Positions 1 through 10,640 are shown, counted from the stretch's first letter. The stretch is DNA of 64,000 nt from Bin87 sp965219925 (GCA_965219925.1 OZ244795.1:3596001-3660000), one strand, 5' to 3'. The notes: a model not told the origin generated them from the letters alone. Made by a program: numbers and translations.

Positions 1-1
1 A

Positions 2-823
2 ATGGATCGGATTGACAGCGCATTGATGGACGCTGCGCCAAATCTGAGGGCGATCAGCCAGCTGGCGGTGGGGTTGGACAATGTGGACATGGCGGAGGCG
101 ACGCGCCGGCGGATTCCGGTGGGCAACACTCCGGGAGTGCTGGCGAAGGCGACGGCTGATCTGGCTTTTGCGTTGCTTCTGGGCGCGGCAAGACGCACTT
201 CAGAGAGTGAGCGGTGGGTGAGGGAAGGAAGTTGGGAACTGGCGTTCCATCCCACGCATTGGCTGGGACGGGACGTACATGAATCCACGCTGGGCATAGT
301 GGGTTTGGGGCAAATTGGACGGGAAATCGCGCGGCGCGCCAGGGGATTCGATATGCGGATCATTTATCACTCCCGCACTCGATACTCCGACGTCGAAGCG
401 GAATACGGGGTAAATTACGTTGATTTTCCGACCCTGTTGGCCGAAGCCGATTTCGTGGTGATGAGCGTTCCGCTGACCCCGGAGACCCACCACCTCATCA
501 GCGCTGACCAACTGGCGATGATGAAACCGTCCGGGATCCTGATCAACGTGTCCCGAGGCCCGGTGGTGGATCCGGTCGCGCTGTACCGGGCGCTGGAAGC
601 ACGGACTATCGGCGGCGCGGCGCTGGACGTAACTACACCGGAACCGATACCTCCCGATGATCCGCTGCTGACCCTGGATAATCTGGTGATAACCCCGCAC
701 ATCGGCAGCGCAGCGTTGCCCACCCGTTTGAATACCATGAAGTTGGCGGCGAGGAACCTCGTGGCAGGTTTAGCGGGCGAACCGATGGAAGCGTGCGCCA
801 ACCCGGAAGTGTATGGATCGTAA
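2..823 (+). CDS. D-isomer-specific 2-hydroxyacid dehydrogenase (glyoxylate reductase-like), 5' partial
   Basis: Cytosolic NAD(P)-dependent reduction of a 2-oxoacid such as glyoxylate or hydroxypyruvate. The 273 residues show the Rossmann GLGQIG motif near residue 100, the SRGPVVD segment (about 182) that carries the catalytic Arg region, the acidic residue in TTPEP and the catalytic His in PHIGSA near residue 233. The family is normally about 320 aa, so roughly 50 N-terminal residues lie before the window. The apparent Met at base 2 aligns inside the family (usual context TDRID) and is probably not the true start. The exact substrate cannot be read from sequence. Confidence 0.9.
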   Translation: MDRIDSALMDAAPNLRAISQLAVGLDNVDMAEATRRRIPVGNTPGVLAKATADLAFALLLGAARRTSESERWVREGSWELAFHPTHWLGRDVHESTLGIVGLGQIGREIARRARGFDMRIIYHSRTRYSDVEAEYGVNYVDFPTLLAEADFVVMSVPLTPETHHLISADQLAMMKPSGILINVSRGPVVDPVALYRALEARTIGGAALDVTTPEPIPPDDPLLTLDNLVITPHIGSAALPTRLNTMKLAARNLVAGLAGEPMEACANPEVYGS

Positions 824-903
824 GACGTGGTTACTGCGCCGCGCCGCCCCCTGCGGAGATGCCAGACTACGTCTGGGAACGGACACGCTAAAGGAAACTT
901 CAA

Positions 904-1674
904 TTGCGAATCTACCTTGCTAACGTGGGCGCTAATTCGGGGCATCGGGGGCTATTCAGCCCGCTGTTCGCTGACGGGACGTTTGAGTTCGTGCCCATAC
1001 CCTCGTTCGACGAAGACCCGGACCGGCAGCCTGGTGTAATTCGCTACCGAGACCTACGCTCGTACAACAACCCTGAGAGCGACTTGCGTCAGTTCGTACC
1101 TGCAAGATTCTGGGACACGGCTTGCCATAATGATCCCGAGTTTGCGACCTTCACGTATGGCGATGTCGGCGAGAACGGACGCTCTGCCGCGCTTACCAAG
1201 ATGACAGCAGGGGACGCCCTGCTGTTCCTGGCCAGACTGGAGGGCTGGCAATCCGGGCGGCGAACCGGACCGGCCGGTTTCTACCTGATTGGTGGGCTGC
1301 TGGCTGAATATGCCGGCTGGGTTGTTCGGAATTCCCCCCAAGAGCAAAGATTCGAAAACAACGCCCACCCATATAGAGGCGACGCTAGATTTTGGGGCGT
1401 CGCGGGCTCAGGCCAGTCCCGCCGATTTGAACGCGCCGTTCCGATTGGTCGCGAGATATGCGCCCAAGTTTTCAGAGACGCTAACGGGAAAACATGGACT
1501 TGGGGCAACGGCGGCCGGTCTGAGCTGGCTCGAATCGGTTCCTACACCCGTGCTTGCCGCTGTGTGCTTGACACCAATGACCCTGAGCAGCGCCAACGAA
1601 CGGCAACACTGCAGGAATGGGTTGAGCAATACACCGGCCCCTCAGACGCCGCGTTACTGGCTAGTTTGCCGTAA
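904..1674 (+). CDS. Nmad3-like protein (nucleotide-modification-associated domain)
   Basis: A 256-residue soluble protein starting with a TTG codon, chosen because AAGGAA lies about 7 bases upstream and the product then begins with a family-like N-terminus (MRIYLANVGANSG, then SPLF-DGTFEFVPIP). That opening, the DPEF segment near residue 80 and GDALLFLARLEGW resemble Nmad3-type proteins, which were proposed from comparative genomics to act with DNA-base-modification systems. No catalytic mechanism is established. The next gene is a recognisable Nmad2, which supports the assignment because the two domains tend to occur together. The call rests on remembered family patterns and needs a profile search (Pfam Nmad3). 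Confidence 0.5.
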   Translation: MRIYLANVGANSGHRGLFSPLFADGTFEFVPIPSFDEDPDRQPGVIRYRDLRSYNNPESDLRQFVPARFWDTACHNDPEFATFTYGDVGENGRSAALTKMTAGDALLFLARLEGWQSGRRTGPAGFYLIGGLLAEYAGWVVRNSPQEQRFENNAHPYRGDARFWGVAGSGQSRRFERAVPIGREICAQVFRDANGKTWTWGNGGRSELARIGSYTRACRCVLDTNDPEQRQRTATLQEWVEQYTGPSDAALLASLP

Positions 1675-1693
1675 CCCGGATGTAGGCATTTCG

Positions 1694-2203
1694 ATGAAGC
1701 TTTCTCGTACATAGTGGTCAGCGACAACGGATATGCCCCCCAACCCAACGGATGGGGTTTGCACACTTGCTTATTGTAAGCCTGAGGTGCGTTGGTTTGC
1801 TGACCCCGGCGATCACGTGGTTGGGTTGGCCGGCGCCAAGTACCGAAAGCGCGTGGCTACGTACCGGCCCATAATCTATGTCATGAGGGTGACTGACGTA
1901 TGCAGTTTCGAGGAATTCAAGATCGACGAGCGGTACCGCGGACACCTCTATTCGGATTCGAACGCAAGAGAGGAAGAAGCCAAGTCAAATAGGGCGCTAA
2001 TCAGCAATGACTTTGTTTATTGGGGCGGCGACGGCCCGTCACTTCCCCCAGGCTTGACTGACCTTATTGTGGGGCGCGGGCACAAGCGCAACTTTCCGAT
2101 GGAAGTCGTTCGAGCGTTTGTCCAGTGGTTTGAAGGCCAGCATGACCGTGGTCGCCTGGGGAAACCGTTCGACGGTTGGATTTCTGCTCACAGCAGGCAT
2201 TAA
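1694..2203 (+). CDS. Nmad2-family protein with two compensating indels near the start
   Basis: The body from base 1733 reads PNPTDGVCTLAYCKPEVR, then GDHVVGLAG, YVMRVTD and ISNDFVYWGGDGP, which is the typical Nmad2 layout (an ASCH/PUA-like fold associated with modified nucleotides). The expected N-terminus (AFSYIVVSDNGYAP) is present just upstream but one frame off. ATG 1694 followed by one missing G near 1699, and one extra C in the C6 run at 1736-1741, would restore a 170-codon gene. The two indels cancel, so the downstream frame equals the ATG 1694 frame, but a TAG intervenes at 1712. It lies 20 bases after the Nmad3-like gene and is likely co-transcribed with it. It is either a recent pseudogene or an assembly artefact. 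Confidence 0.6.
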
Positions 2204-2904
2204 CCGGGAGTTTGGTTATGGGTAAACCCGTCCTCGGGAGCTATCGCCAGACTGATGTGTATACAGCGGCATTCCGGGTTGTCGGGGTTGCAGCCGATGT
2301 AGGAGTCAGGCGAGGCGTTGCCGCTGGGTCGGGCGTAGCAGGACACCCTCTAATTTCCGCAGTAAACGGCCCCTGGGCGCGTTTCGAGCCTCTGGGGTAT
2401 TTTCCTCCCAACCACCGCGAGGGCCAGGAAGAACCTGACGAGATTCGGTTGCGTCATTCCCAATAACGACTTCAGCATATTCTCCGGGTTTCCGTCACTT
2501 CCGCACCGCCGGCTAATCCCCCGCCACCGATATGTACATACGGAAGGGGCCTTGCGGCTGGCCGGTGGCGGAGATTGTGCGTTCCGTGATTACTTCCAAC
2601 GTGTAGTTGCCGGCCGGCGGTCATTGCGGGGAGTGGATGGTTCGACAGGCTCACCATGAGCGGAGGTTGGGGGACTTTGTGCGGAGGTCGGAGGACTTTG
2701 AAAAGTCCCTGATCTGCTACCTGTTGCCCTTGCTTCCGGCCCATTCCTTGCTGCGACATATCAAAGCCCCCTCGGTGGTTTGGAGTTGGGTTACTCCTAC
2801 TTCACCAGAAGGGGGCTTGTTATTTCAGCCCTTTCCCAGTCCGGTTTTCTCGTTTCCTAAAATCCGGGATGACTCAGGTTTGAGCGAGTTCAGTCGCCAT
2901 TCGG
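2204..2904. other. Intergenic region without a convincing gene
   Basis: Short open frames exist (for example 2176-2466) but none resembles a protein family or has a plausible ribosome binding site. A short dispersed palindromic-repeat fragment (GGTTCGACAGGCTCACC) sits at about 2640-2660, of the same general type as those at 18557 and 22683. No RNA gene was recognised. Confidence 0.5.
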
Positions 2905-5188
2905 TCAGCTGCCGGGGGGAATGGTTATCGTTATCGTGCCATCGGACGCGACGCTGATGTTCATGGTTCCCCCGGTGTCTCCAAGCAGGGTACGGATCAA
3001 ATCCAGCAGGTTCTGATCCAGCGGTGTCACGCTCTGCGTCGCTCTCGGCAGTCCGAGTGTTACGACCACGCTGTCCTTTACCCGTTCCCCTGCGCTACCC
3101 TGTGCGTACAGGTCGAACGCAAGCCGGGTTTGCGACGTTGCCTCTGGCGCTGTAAAGGACGCCGTAAGGGTGTTTGCGCCGCTTAGGGTTACACTGGGTC
3201 CACTCGTTTGGGACCACTCGTAAGTCGGCGCGCCGAGCGCATTAGCCGCACTGCCGGTCAGGGTTATCATGTCTTCTGGGGCTGCCGTCTGGTCAGAGCC
3301 GGCGTTGACGGTGAATATTGGCCTGGACACTGTGATGAGTATGTCGTCATCAGAATCGCGGCCGTCGTCACTGTGGTCTGCGATGAACGTGAACGTGAAT
3401 GTATCGCCGTTCCGGGCGCTGGCGGGCACCGTGAAACTGTGGCCGGTGGTTTCGCTGACCACCGCATAGGCGTGGTCGCTCCATTGGTACAACAAGCCGG
3501 TCGTTACGCCGGAAACGCTGCCCGACAACTGGACAACATCGCCCGGCTGCGCCGACACGTCCGACCCTGCATCGACGGAAAAGGCGTTGGCGTCAATCAC
3601 CTCAATAACGACCGTCGCCGACGTGCATTCAGGCGGTGCGAAGTATCCGCCCTCGTCGCAAACTTCAAGATTCAGCAATATGGGCATCATGGCGACTTCG
3701 TAATTCGGGACCACTACGTTGATGGACGACGCTGTCTCATCCTCGGAGAAGTCCATCCCGGCGTAAGCGCTTAGAATGCTCCATTGATGCCAAAGATCAG
3801 AAGCCGAAGTCTCGGCGTCGGATGCCGACGCACTGAACGTGGTAGTGGTGCCAATGCTGACCGTTGCAGGTCCAGAAATAGCAACCGCAGGGGGGCTGTT
3901 GGCAGGAGGGCCTGAACCTGCGACGTTGAATGAAACCGTCGCGGTGTCGTTGCCCGTGCAACCTGAGCGGCATGAAACCGTAACGCTGTATACTGCAAGA
4001 CCTGCTGTGGCGTCCTCAGGAATGCGGACAGACGCTTCGCTAACAGTATCCGAGAGCTCCGGGCCGGGGCCACTCACCCGACTCCAGGCGTAAATGGGGT
4101 CTCCGCTGTCCACCACCATGCTGTCGGAAGCGTCCAGGTCCACGTAGGTGTCTTGATAGGCAACGCCGCCTCCCTCGACACGCGCCTCCGCTACCGCCAC
4201 GGGGCGCGTGAGCGCCACCACCGACACGTCATCCGTGTCATGGTTGCCATCTCCGTTGGTGGCCTTCAGCCGGAAGGTGAACGTCTGCTGGTGAGAGGCG
4301 GAATCCGGCACGACGAAAGAATCGTCGCTCACTGTAACGGAAGTTCCACCGGTTTGCGTCCACTCCAGAGTATGCTGTGCGTACTTTGAGTCTTCAACAG
4401 AGCCTGTCAGCTTCACCAGATCCCCCGGCGCTGCGTAACGGTGGCTTGCGCTTGCGGTGGCTACCGGTGTGGAATCGGGTATGGCATCCTGCAGTGAGAT
4501 GCAGTCCGTGTTGACGGAACGCCAATAGGAACTGCCGAGATAGGCAGCGCGAACTCGGAAGCAGATCTGCTCGTCGGTTTCCACCACGTCGTCATTGGTG
4601 GGGGTGATGGTGACCGGGATGCCAACTGCGAGTTCTGCACTTCATAGACGTGCAGTCCGTTGTGGACAGCTTGTACTTTCGCCACATATGAAGGCACAGA
4701 CGGATCCTCGATTTCATGCTCGACACCGTCGATTACGCACGGGTGAGCGAAAACAGGGCCGTTACAGTTCAGAATGCGGCCACCGTCCGTTGCGCGGTGT
4801 ATCTCACGGCCATTGTCGTCGCGCTCCGGCTCAGCGTAAGGCACGACTTAAAAGCGCCGTCTTCCGCGCTCCACGTAAAGTCCTGATCGACCGTAGCCGT
4901 CGTCCGCTGACTGTCGAGGCCAACCGAAACGGTAACCGATCTCGTGAGACCGGTCGTCAGAGTGCGACCCTCGCTGTCATGAACGTAGTGGTCCTGGTCA
5001 TCCAGAAAGTAGAAGATGTTGGCCGACACGTCGCGCGTCACGGTGGGGTCGTCCTCATGTATGCCTGCTGTGTTAATGGAGGCCACGAACCCACGGTCTT
5101 CATTGCTTTGGCCGTAAGCGGCGCCCGTCGCCATCAGCGCGGCAACGGCAAAAATGCTCACGCCAAGCGTGCCCACCCGAACCGACAC
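2905..5188 (-). pseudogene. Secreted PKD/Ig-like repeat protein, two frameshifts
   Basis: The start at 5188 gives a good Sec signal peptide (basic MSVRVG, hydrophobic VSIFAVAALMATGAAYG, cleavage near QS). The rest is a chain of beta-sandwich repeats with recurring VSAGSDVSAQPGDVVQLSGS and TFTFTF-ADHS motifs, typical of PKD or Ig-like adhesive domains on the cell surface. Reading frame breaks occur near 4850 (one A missing; GAFK should run on into VVPYAEPERDD) and near 4618 (one G missing; NSQL into GIPVTITPTNDD). About 760 residues result when both are repaired. The C-terminus ends with a TITIPPGS stretch and no anchor was recognised. A stalk or adhesin role is inference. Confidence 0.7.
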
Positions 5189-5218
5189 AAGCGCTTGTGG
5201 GCCTCCGCGCTGGCAGAT

Positions 5219-5556
5219 GCGAAGGTATTCGATATTTTGTTGAGCATTTCCTCTTTGCCCTCCTCACTTATTTTCGCGTGCTTCGCGAAATTCTGTACTG
5301 TTCCTTACTGTTTCTCCTCCAGCTTTGTTGATCAGTGCCTGATAGGGAATATGCAAGAATCCCTCATCCAGTGAGCAAATCTGCCCGCATTATACACAAT
5401 TAGTATAAGATTACTGTTATATCAGAATCTATTTTCTATCATATCTTGTAAGCGTTCGTGTAAGATGTTATAATGAACCCGGCTGCCCATATCAAGACTT
5501 GGCTTTCGGAAGGAGCGTGAAGCGATTGCCGGGTCTGGCCCGTTCTTCACGTCCTT
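5219..5556. other. AT-rich intergenic region
   Basis: This stretch is clearly richer in A and T than the surroundings, especially 5385-5475. It lies between the divergent PKD-protein gene and the truncated response regulator, so it may hold promoters. No operator or confident -35/-10 pair was identified. Confidence 0.35.
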
Positions 5557-6096
5557 ATGCTACCCGGCGCCGACGGTATTGAGCTGATGCAGGGGATTCT
5601 AGGCATAGCCGACGTGCCGGTCATCTTCCTGTCGGCCTACGCCCAGGACGAGGTGATCGCCCGGGCCTTCGACGCCGGGGCCGACGACTACGTAGCGAAA
5701 CCGTTCTCAGCGGCGGAGCTGGGGGCCAGGATCCGGGCATCCCTGCGGCGGCGGGAGACGCTGACGCTCAGGCCCCTACGTGCTGCGGGACCTGGCGCTG
5801 GACTACGTGCGGCGGCTGGTGACCCTGTCCGGCAGTCCAGTGCCGCTGGCCACCATCGAGTACCGGATGCTGGCCGAGCTGGCGGCCAACGCGGGGCGGG
5901 TGCTCACCTACGAGCGGCTGCTGCAGAGGGTCTGGGGATCGGAGAACAGCGGCGACGTGCGGCCCATGCGCACCGTCGTCAGCGCCCTCCGCCGCGAGCT
6001 GGGCGACGCGCGGACGAGCCCAGGTACATCTTCACCGAGCCTAAGTTGGGCTACCGGATGGCGCCGGGAGAGGCCCAGGAGCCGGAGAGGGAATGA
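5557..6096 (+). pseudogene. OmpR/PhoB-family response regulator, truncated and frameshifted
   Basis: Remnant of a two-component transcription factor. The receiver's second half is visible (MLPGADGIELM, then PVIFLSAYAQDE, and the conserved Lys in DDYVAKPFS), but the N-terminal acidic pocket and the phospho-acceptor Asp are missing. The reading frame shifts near 5771 into the winged-helix domain (TIEYRMLAELAANAGRVLTYERLLQRVWG, VSALRRELGD) and shifts back near 6015 to finish with PRYIFTEPKLGYRM. A missing N-terminus plus two one-base indels make a functional product unlikely. No sensor kinase gene lies next to it. Confidence 0.8.
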
Positions 6097-6225
6097 CCGG
6101 ACGCGCAGCGGCCTCGCCGCCACGACCGCAGCGCGGTTGGCCGCGCCCATAGGCAGGCGGATAAAGTCTTACCCGGAAACCGGGGCAATCGCATATGGAC
6201 CAATTAACCACTGTTAACCACCGTA

Positions 6226-6245
6226 ATTCCCGCTTCCGCGGGAAT
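6226..6245. repeat. Short hairpin repeat
   Basis: ATTCCCGC, loop TTCC, GCGGGAAT: a perfect 8-bp stem just upstream of the IS30 element, in a 200-base gap without genes. It resembles the short dispersed palindromes found in many bacterial intergenic regions. Confidence 0.5.
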
Positions 6246-6307
6246 CCAGAGAGGGTATGATGAATGAATCAGAACCGTGATTAACGACTGCGGCCACTGG
6301 ATTCGCT

Positions 6308-7334
6308 GGAATCACAAACGAAGTGCAACACTTGGTTAGGGTGTTGCCATGGGAAAGCAGTATCAGCAGGTTACCTTTGAAGAGCGATGTGAGATTTCCC
6401 GACTACGTGCCTCGGGACTCTCGGTCCGCCAAATCGTGGCAAGTCTGGATCGCGCGCCATCTAAGTCTCTCGAGAACTGAACCGCAATGGGTCTCGCACG
6501 CAGGGTTACCGGCCCAGCTATGCACAGCAGCAAGTCTGGTCTCGGCGCTGGCGCGGCGCTCGGCTGGAACGGGATGACGCGCTGCGTGATCAGGCCCTGT
6601 CTCGGCTCAAGCAGGGATGGTCGCCGGAGCAGGTGGCGGGCCGCTTGGCCCTGGAAGCTGGCGTCAAGGTCATCTCCCATGAGAGCATCTACCGCTTCAT
6701 CTACGGGCAGATGGCTCGCAAGAAAGACTACGCCTGGCGCCACTACCTGCCCCGCGCCAAGTCCAAACAGGGCTGGCGAGGTCGTAGTGGCGGCAGTCCG
6801 GCGTCGTTCATTCAGTTGCGCCGGCCCCTGGCTGAGCGTCCCCAGGATGAGGCGGATTGCCTTACCCCGGGACATTGGGAGGCTGACCTGATGCTGTTCA
6901 GAGCCTACGGACAGGCCGTCCTGACCATGCACGAGCGACACTCTCGTCTCTGCATCGCCGTGCGTCCTGGGGGCAAGGCCGCCGGACCCATCGCCAGCGT
7001 CATGTTCCAGGTTCTGGCTCCGCTGCCACCCCGGTGGCGCAGGACTGTCACCTTTGACAACGGCACCGAGTTCGCACGTCATTACCGACTCCACGCCTGT
7101 GGCATTGAGACCTTCTTCTGCGATATGCGCTCCCCCTGGCAGAAGGGTGGCGTGGAAAACGCCATCGGGCGCTTGCGTCGAGGTCTGCCCCGGCAGACGG
7201 ATTGGGCCAGTGAGCCGGAGGAACGATTTACCCAGTTGGTGCAGGAGTACAACAACACTCCGCGCAAATGCCTGGGCAATCGGACGCCGGCTGAAATATT
7301 CGCACGTGAAGTGTTGCACTTGAAATGTGAATCC
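6308..7334 (+). mobile_element. IS30-family insertion sequence
   Basis: About 1,027 bp bounded by 26-bp imperfect inverted repeats at 6308-6333 and 7309-7334, which share the core AAGTGCAACACTT and an outer GGA(A/T)TCACA. The single transposase gene lies between them. No clear target duplication was seen. Confidence 0.75.
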
Positions 7335-7604
7335 ACCTGGTGCTTTGTCCCGTCTATGCCATTATTTGCCGGATGCGGACGGATTTTGGCGGATTTCTTA
7401 GGACATAAAATCGGCCATCTCCTCCTAAAATCAGGTAGGAAACGGCCAACGGTCGGGGATATTTACGATGTAAACTGGCGGAGAGGGCGTCCGCATTATT
7501 GGCTGTATATTTATACTCGAATCAAGGCTGCTAGCGGGTTTACAACCTATTACTATACCATTCCATATACCTATTATTTCGCAATGACTTTACTTCGTGT
7601 TTAG
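6348..7604 (+). pseudogene. IS30-family transposase, frameshifted
   Basis: DDE transposase. The N-terminus from ATG 6348 (GKQYQQVTFEERCEISRLRA) is the IS30 HTH region. The frame breaks near 6465, where one base is missing (DRAPS, then SRELNRNG), and continues as SYAQQQVWSRRW, then GHWEADLM, TFDNGTEFARH and GGVENAIGRLRRGLP, the catalytic D-D-E core. The family-like end (RTPAEIFAREVLHLKCEST) coincides with the right inverted repeat at 7309-7334, and the open frame runs about 90 codons past it into flanking DNA up to 7604, so the last part is not transposase. It is probably inactive unless the indel is an assembly error. Confidence 0.8.
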
Positions 7605-8740
7605 CCGCCTTGGATTACCCTCTATGCGCCTCGTAGCTATCCCGAACAGACAACTACGGTGACAGAAACGGTACACAAACCCTGCAAGTATGTCAAAAGT
7701 GTTGTACCAGCTCTCCGGGGCTATCGTATTTGGATTTTGGCGAGTTGGGGAAGGACAATAACGCAGAAATGGTTGTCCCACCCGGCGGGTTCGAGTTTTC
7801 CCCGCACCGAGCCGTTGCAGGGTTATAGTCTGGCGATGTTCAGACCCAATTTGCGTACCGGAACCAGACTTTCCGCGCAGTTCCCCTTGCGATTGCGGCG
7901 CTGGCCTTCATTGACACGAGGCCCAGTATCGAATGCAGTTGGTTCTCATCGCCCCAATGGCTGCGCACAACATCGTTGCATCTCTCTGGGGTGCAGGAGT
8001 GGCTCAGCAAGCAATAACGGGTTTCCGTGCTGGGTTCGTTCCACAGTTGTCGGGTAGCGATAACCTTGGCCACTGCTGGCAAGTCTGGCCGGCGGAGCGT
8101 CCAGCCGGGGAAAACCTACCGCGCCTTCAGCTACGGCGGCGTGACGGAAAGTCCCGGGCGCTCTGTACCACCGGCTGATAGATTCGCTCGCCTACGCGGC
8201 TTGAAATGCGCAAAACCTGGCAAAGAGAGGGATATTTGGTGATTTCCCCGTTTCTCGTCCCTTGCTCCTGGGAAAAGAATCCTTGGCTGGCCTGGGTTTG
8301 CTGTCCGCGGTTGGTCGGCGTGGTTAGAATTCGTCGCTTCGCTTTCTTCGGATGGTTTCAAATGCGATTGCGATCCGCGAGAGCGCCTCGGCGACGTTTG
8401 GACGAAACGCGACAGGACTCGAAGCTGTTGCAGTTTTTGGTCTTTTTTGGCAGACCAGTTCAATTTTCCGAAAGCGGATGACCATTGGCGGTAGTTACTG
8501 GGGGCAGAGGAGATTTGCGCTGTCCGCATTGGCGCCAGCGGAGGAGCCCGACGCTTTATCTTTTATACGATTATGCGATTGAAGCGCCTCTCAAACGTTA
8601 CGGGCGCTCTTTCCGGCAACTCGGCTGCGAAAGGCAACTGCAGGTACGGCCCCAACGATCCATCGCTACCTTGTATGTCCGCCAGCGTGTGTCAATGTAC
8701 AATTGCAAATTGGATCCGGTTATCTTGCGGATGGTGAATT
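7605..8740. other. Gene-poor decayed region
   Basis: Apart from an ISAs1 transposase scrap (see 7812-8082) no family-like protein is visible on either strand. Short open frames here lack ribosome binding sites and similarity. It looks like decayed mobile-element debris upstream of the HpaB-like gene. Confidence 0.5.
7812..8082 (-). pseudogene. ISAs1-family transposase remnant
   Basis: On the minus strand the segment reads STETRYCLLSHSCTPERC, then NDVVRSHWGDENQLHSILGL, and after a frame change FNEGQRRNRKGNCAESL. This matches the C-terminal part of ISAs1 transposases (the intact copy at 45.5 kb has RYYISSLEAPAERL, VVRTHWSIENSLHW and FGEDRCRIRKDHAPQN at the same place). Only about 80 codons survive. 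Confidence 0.65.
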
Positions 8741-10252
8741 ATGCGGACAGGGGCTGAGTACAAAGAGAGTCTACGCGATGGGCGCGATGTATGGGTGTTG
8801 GGCGAAGGCGCTGTCGCAGATGTCACGACCCATCCGTCGACGTCGGCAATGGTGGATGAGTACGTGGCGTGGTATGACCGCCACTTCGACGCTGACTGGC
8901 AGGATACCCTCCTGACCCAGTCCGATGAAAACGGCCAACGGCATCCTCTCGCGCTTACCCCGCCGGAGACGTCTGCTGATCTGAGGCGCCTGGGGAAGGC
9001 CATTAGCGCCGTGCATTTCGTGACCGGGGGAAACATGACCCACACCCCGGGCTACGGCGCATTGATTGCCCTGGGGATGCTGAATGTTCTCAAGCGGTTG
9101 AACAACTCCTCTGAGGAGATTGGGGCGGCTGAGGCCTATCTGGAATCTCTGGCCAAGAGTGGCAGGTTTCTGACCTTCGCCGGAGGTGGGCCGCTGATCG
9201 GGACACGGCTCCGCCAAGATGAGAGCGAGCGCGTGGCGCTCCGTCTGGTTAGCGAAACTGCCGAGGGTATCGTGGTGAGCGGCAAGATTCAGATGCACAC
9301 CAGCACACCTTTCGCGGAGGACTTGCTGATCACCACCAGGAATGAGTTGCCACCGGGCAGCGGGAGGTTCCTGTGGTTCATCGTACCGGTGAATTCCCGC
9401 GGTATACGAGTTGTATCACGCCGACCCGTCGCCAAGCACAAGAATCCATTCCTATCACCTTTGAGCAGCCGATTTGATGAACTGGACTCCATGGTCTGGC
9501 TGGAGAACGTTTTCGTGCCCCGCTCTCGCGTTTTCACCGGGGAACCCGCGAACCGAAACCGGCGCCATTCGCTCGTATGTTGGTTGCTTTGGCATCATAG
9601 CTACGGTTGGCTCGCCAAGGCGGAACTGACCCTGGGTCTCGGTCTTGCCCTGGCTGAAGTCATGGGCCTCAAGAACAATCCTCAGACTATCGAGCAGTTG
9701 GTCGAGCTGACCGTCAACGTCCAGACCACCCGTACCTGCATGACGGCGGCGGAACTGGACCCGGAAACGACCGAGAGCGGGCATGCCTTGCCTAACCCGC
9801 TTCACGTAGCCGCGGCAGGAATCAATACCCTCAAAGTCCGGCAGCGAATGGGCGAAATCCTGCGTGGCCTCCCCGGTTCGTCGTTGGTTAACGCCCCGGC
9901 CGACACCGACTTCGCGGACCCGAAGATGGCGGCCGAGCTGGAAGACGCCTTTGGCGGGGGCGGCTATACTGCGCTGCAACGGGCGGCGCTCTTGCAGCTC
10001 GCCTGGGATCAGGTGTCGTCGGGTTTGGACGGACGAGAGGCGGTTTTCGAGCTCCATGCCAGTGGCGGGCTGGAGGCATGGCGCCGCCAGTTGGCGTCCT
10101 GGTTTGAAAGGTACAATGAGCTGGCCAATGGCGTACAGGAGTTTATCCAGGTAGATTTGCCGCCCATGGACCTGAGCAGCCTGCAGGAAATACCGAACGC
10201 GCCGAGGCGAATACCTCAATCAACTGCGGTAAGCTCTATCCCAAGTCAATGA
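8741..10252 (+). CDS. 4-hydroxyphenylacetate 3-hydroxylase (HpaB)-family flavin monooxygenase
   Basis: A 503-residue protein, the usual length of the HpaB oxygenase family, which uses FADH2 from a partner reductase to hydroxylate phenolic substrates. The N-terminus (MRTGAEYKESLRDGRDVWVLGEG, then DVTTHPS) is the family signature. The central acyl-CoA-dehydrogenase-like fold includes VHFVTGGNMTHTPGYG, LRLVSETAEGIVVSGKIQMHTSTPFAED and the FDELDSMVWLENVFVPRSRVF segment. The C-terminal helical domain is complete. No reductase (HpaC) gene is nearby, so the electron donor must be encoded elsewhere. The exact substrate is unknown; 4-hydroxybutyryl-CoA dehydratase is a more distant relative but its Fe-S cysteines are not evident. 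Confidence 0.85.
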   Translation: MRTGAEYKESLRDGRDVWVLGEGAVADVTTHPSTSAMVDEYVAWYDRHFDADWQDTLLTQSDENGQRHPLALTPPETSADLRRLGKAISAVHFVTGGNMTHTPGYGALIALGMLNVLKRLNNSSEEIGAAEAYLESLAKSGRFLTFAGGGPLIGTRLRQDESERVALRLVSETAEGIVVSGKIQMHTSTPFAEDLLITTRNELPPGSGRFLWFIVPVNSRGIRVVSRRPVAKHKNPFLSPLSSRFDELDSMVWLENVFVPRSRVFTGEPANRNRRHSLVCWLLWHHSYGWLAKAELTLGLGLALAEVMGLKNNPQTIEQLVELTVNVQTTRTCMTAAELDPETTESGHALPNPLHVAAAGINTLKVRQRMGEILRGLPGSSLVNAPADTDFADPKMAAELEDAFGGGGYTALQRAALLQLAWDQVSSGLDGREAVFELHASGGLEAWRRQLASWFERYNELANGVQEFIQVDLPPMDLSSLQEIPNAPRRIPQSTAVSSIPSQ

Positions 10253-10320
10253 ATTAGTCCGAAGGAAGTCTCGTGCGTCGCGAATTCGAAGCCTTCGGCA
10301 GCACGGACGAATTGGTCGCA

Positions 10321-10640
10321 ATGGTCAACGGCGTCGGCCGCGGGCTGGGTCTTGCCATCGTCAGGAAGTATGCCAGCGGCGTGTCCGATAAACAGCGTTG
10401 TAGAGGCGGCTGAGGGTATGATGGACGCAGTTCAGTTGTGCGGAGCTGGCGATGCGCAAGACCGAGCTGCCCTAACCATCTCGGACTTTCGCAAGGACGA
10501 TCTGGAGGCGCTGACGGGGCTTTTTCTGCAGGTGCTGTTGCTATGCCAGCCGGCGGGCCTGGTGAAGCTGCGCCATGTGGCTTTGGACGACACCAAGGTG
10601 AGAGCCACTGAACAGGCAAACCGGTCTGGAAATGGTGAGG
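10321..10640 (+). pseudogene. Gene debris: SDR N-terminus scrap and IS1182 transposase scrap
   Basis: Two fragments are joined. Bases 10321-10380 read MVNGVGRGLGLAIVRKYAS, which is the cofactor-binding start of a short-chain dehydrogenase and ends abruptly. Bases about 10470-10620 read LTISDFRKDDLEAL, then FLQVLLLCQPAGLVKL and HVALDDTKVRA, the N-terminal third of an IS1182-type transposase. Neither can make a functional protein. They suggest that an SDR gene was cut by an element that later decayed. Confidence 0.6.

Noticed and set aside
2176..2466. 96-codon open frame
   Set aside because: Overlaps the end of the Nmad2 gene, has no ribosome binding site and no family-like composition.
8131..8757. 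Several 70-130 codon open frames on both strands
   Set aside because: Basic, low-complexity products overlapping one another, without similarity; treated as chance frames in decayed DNA.
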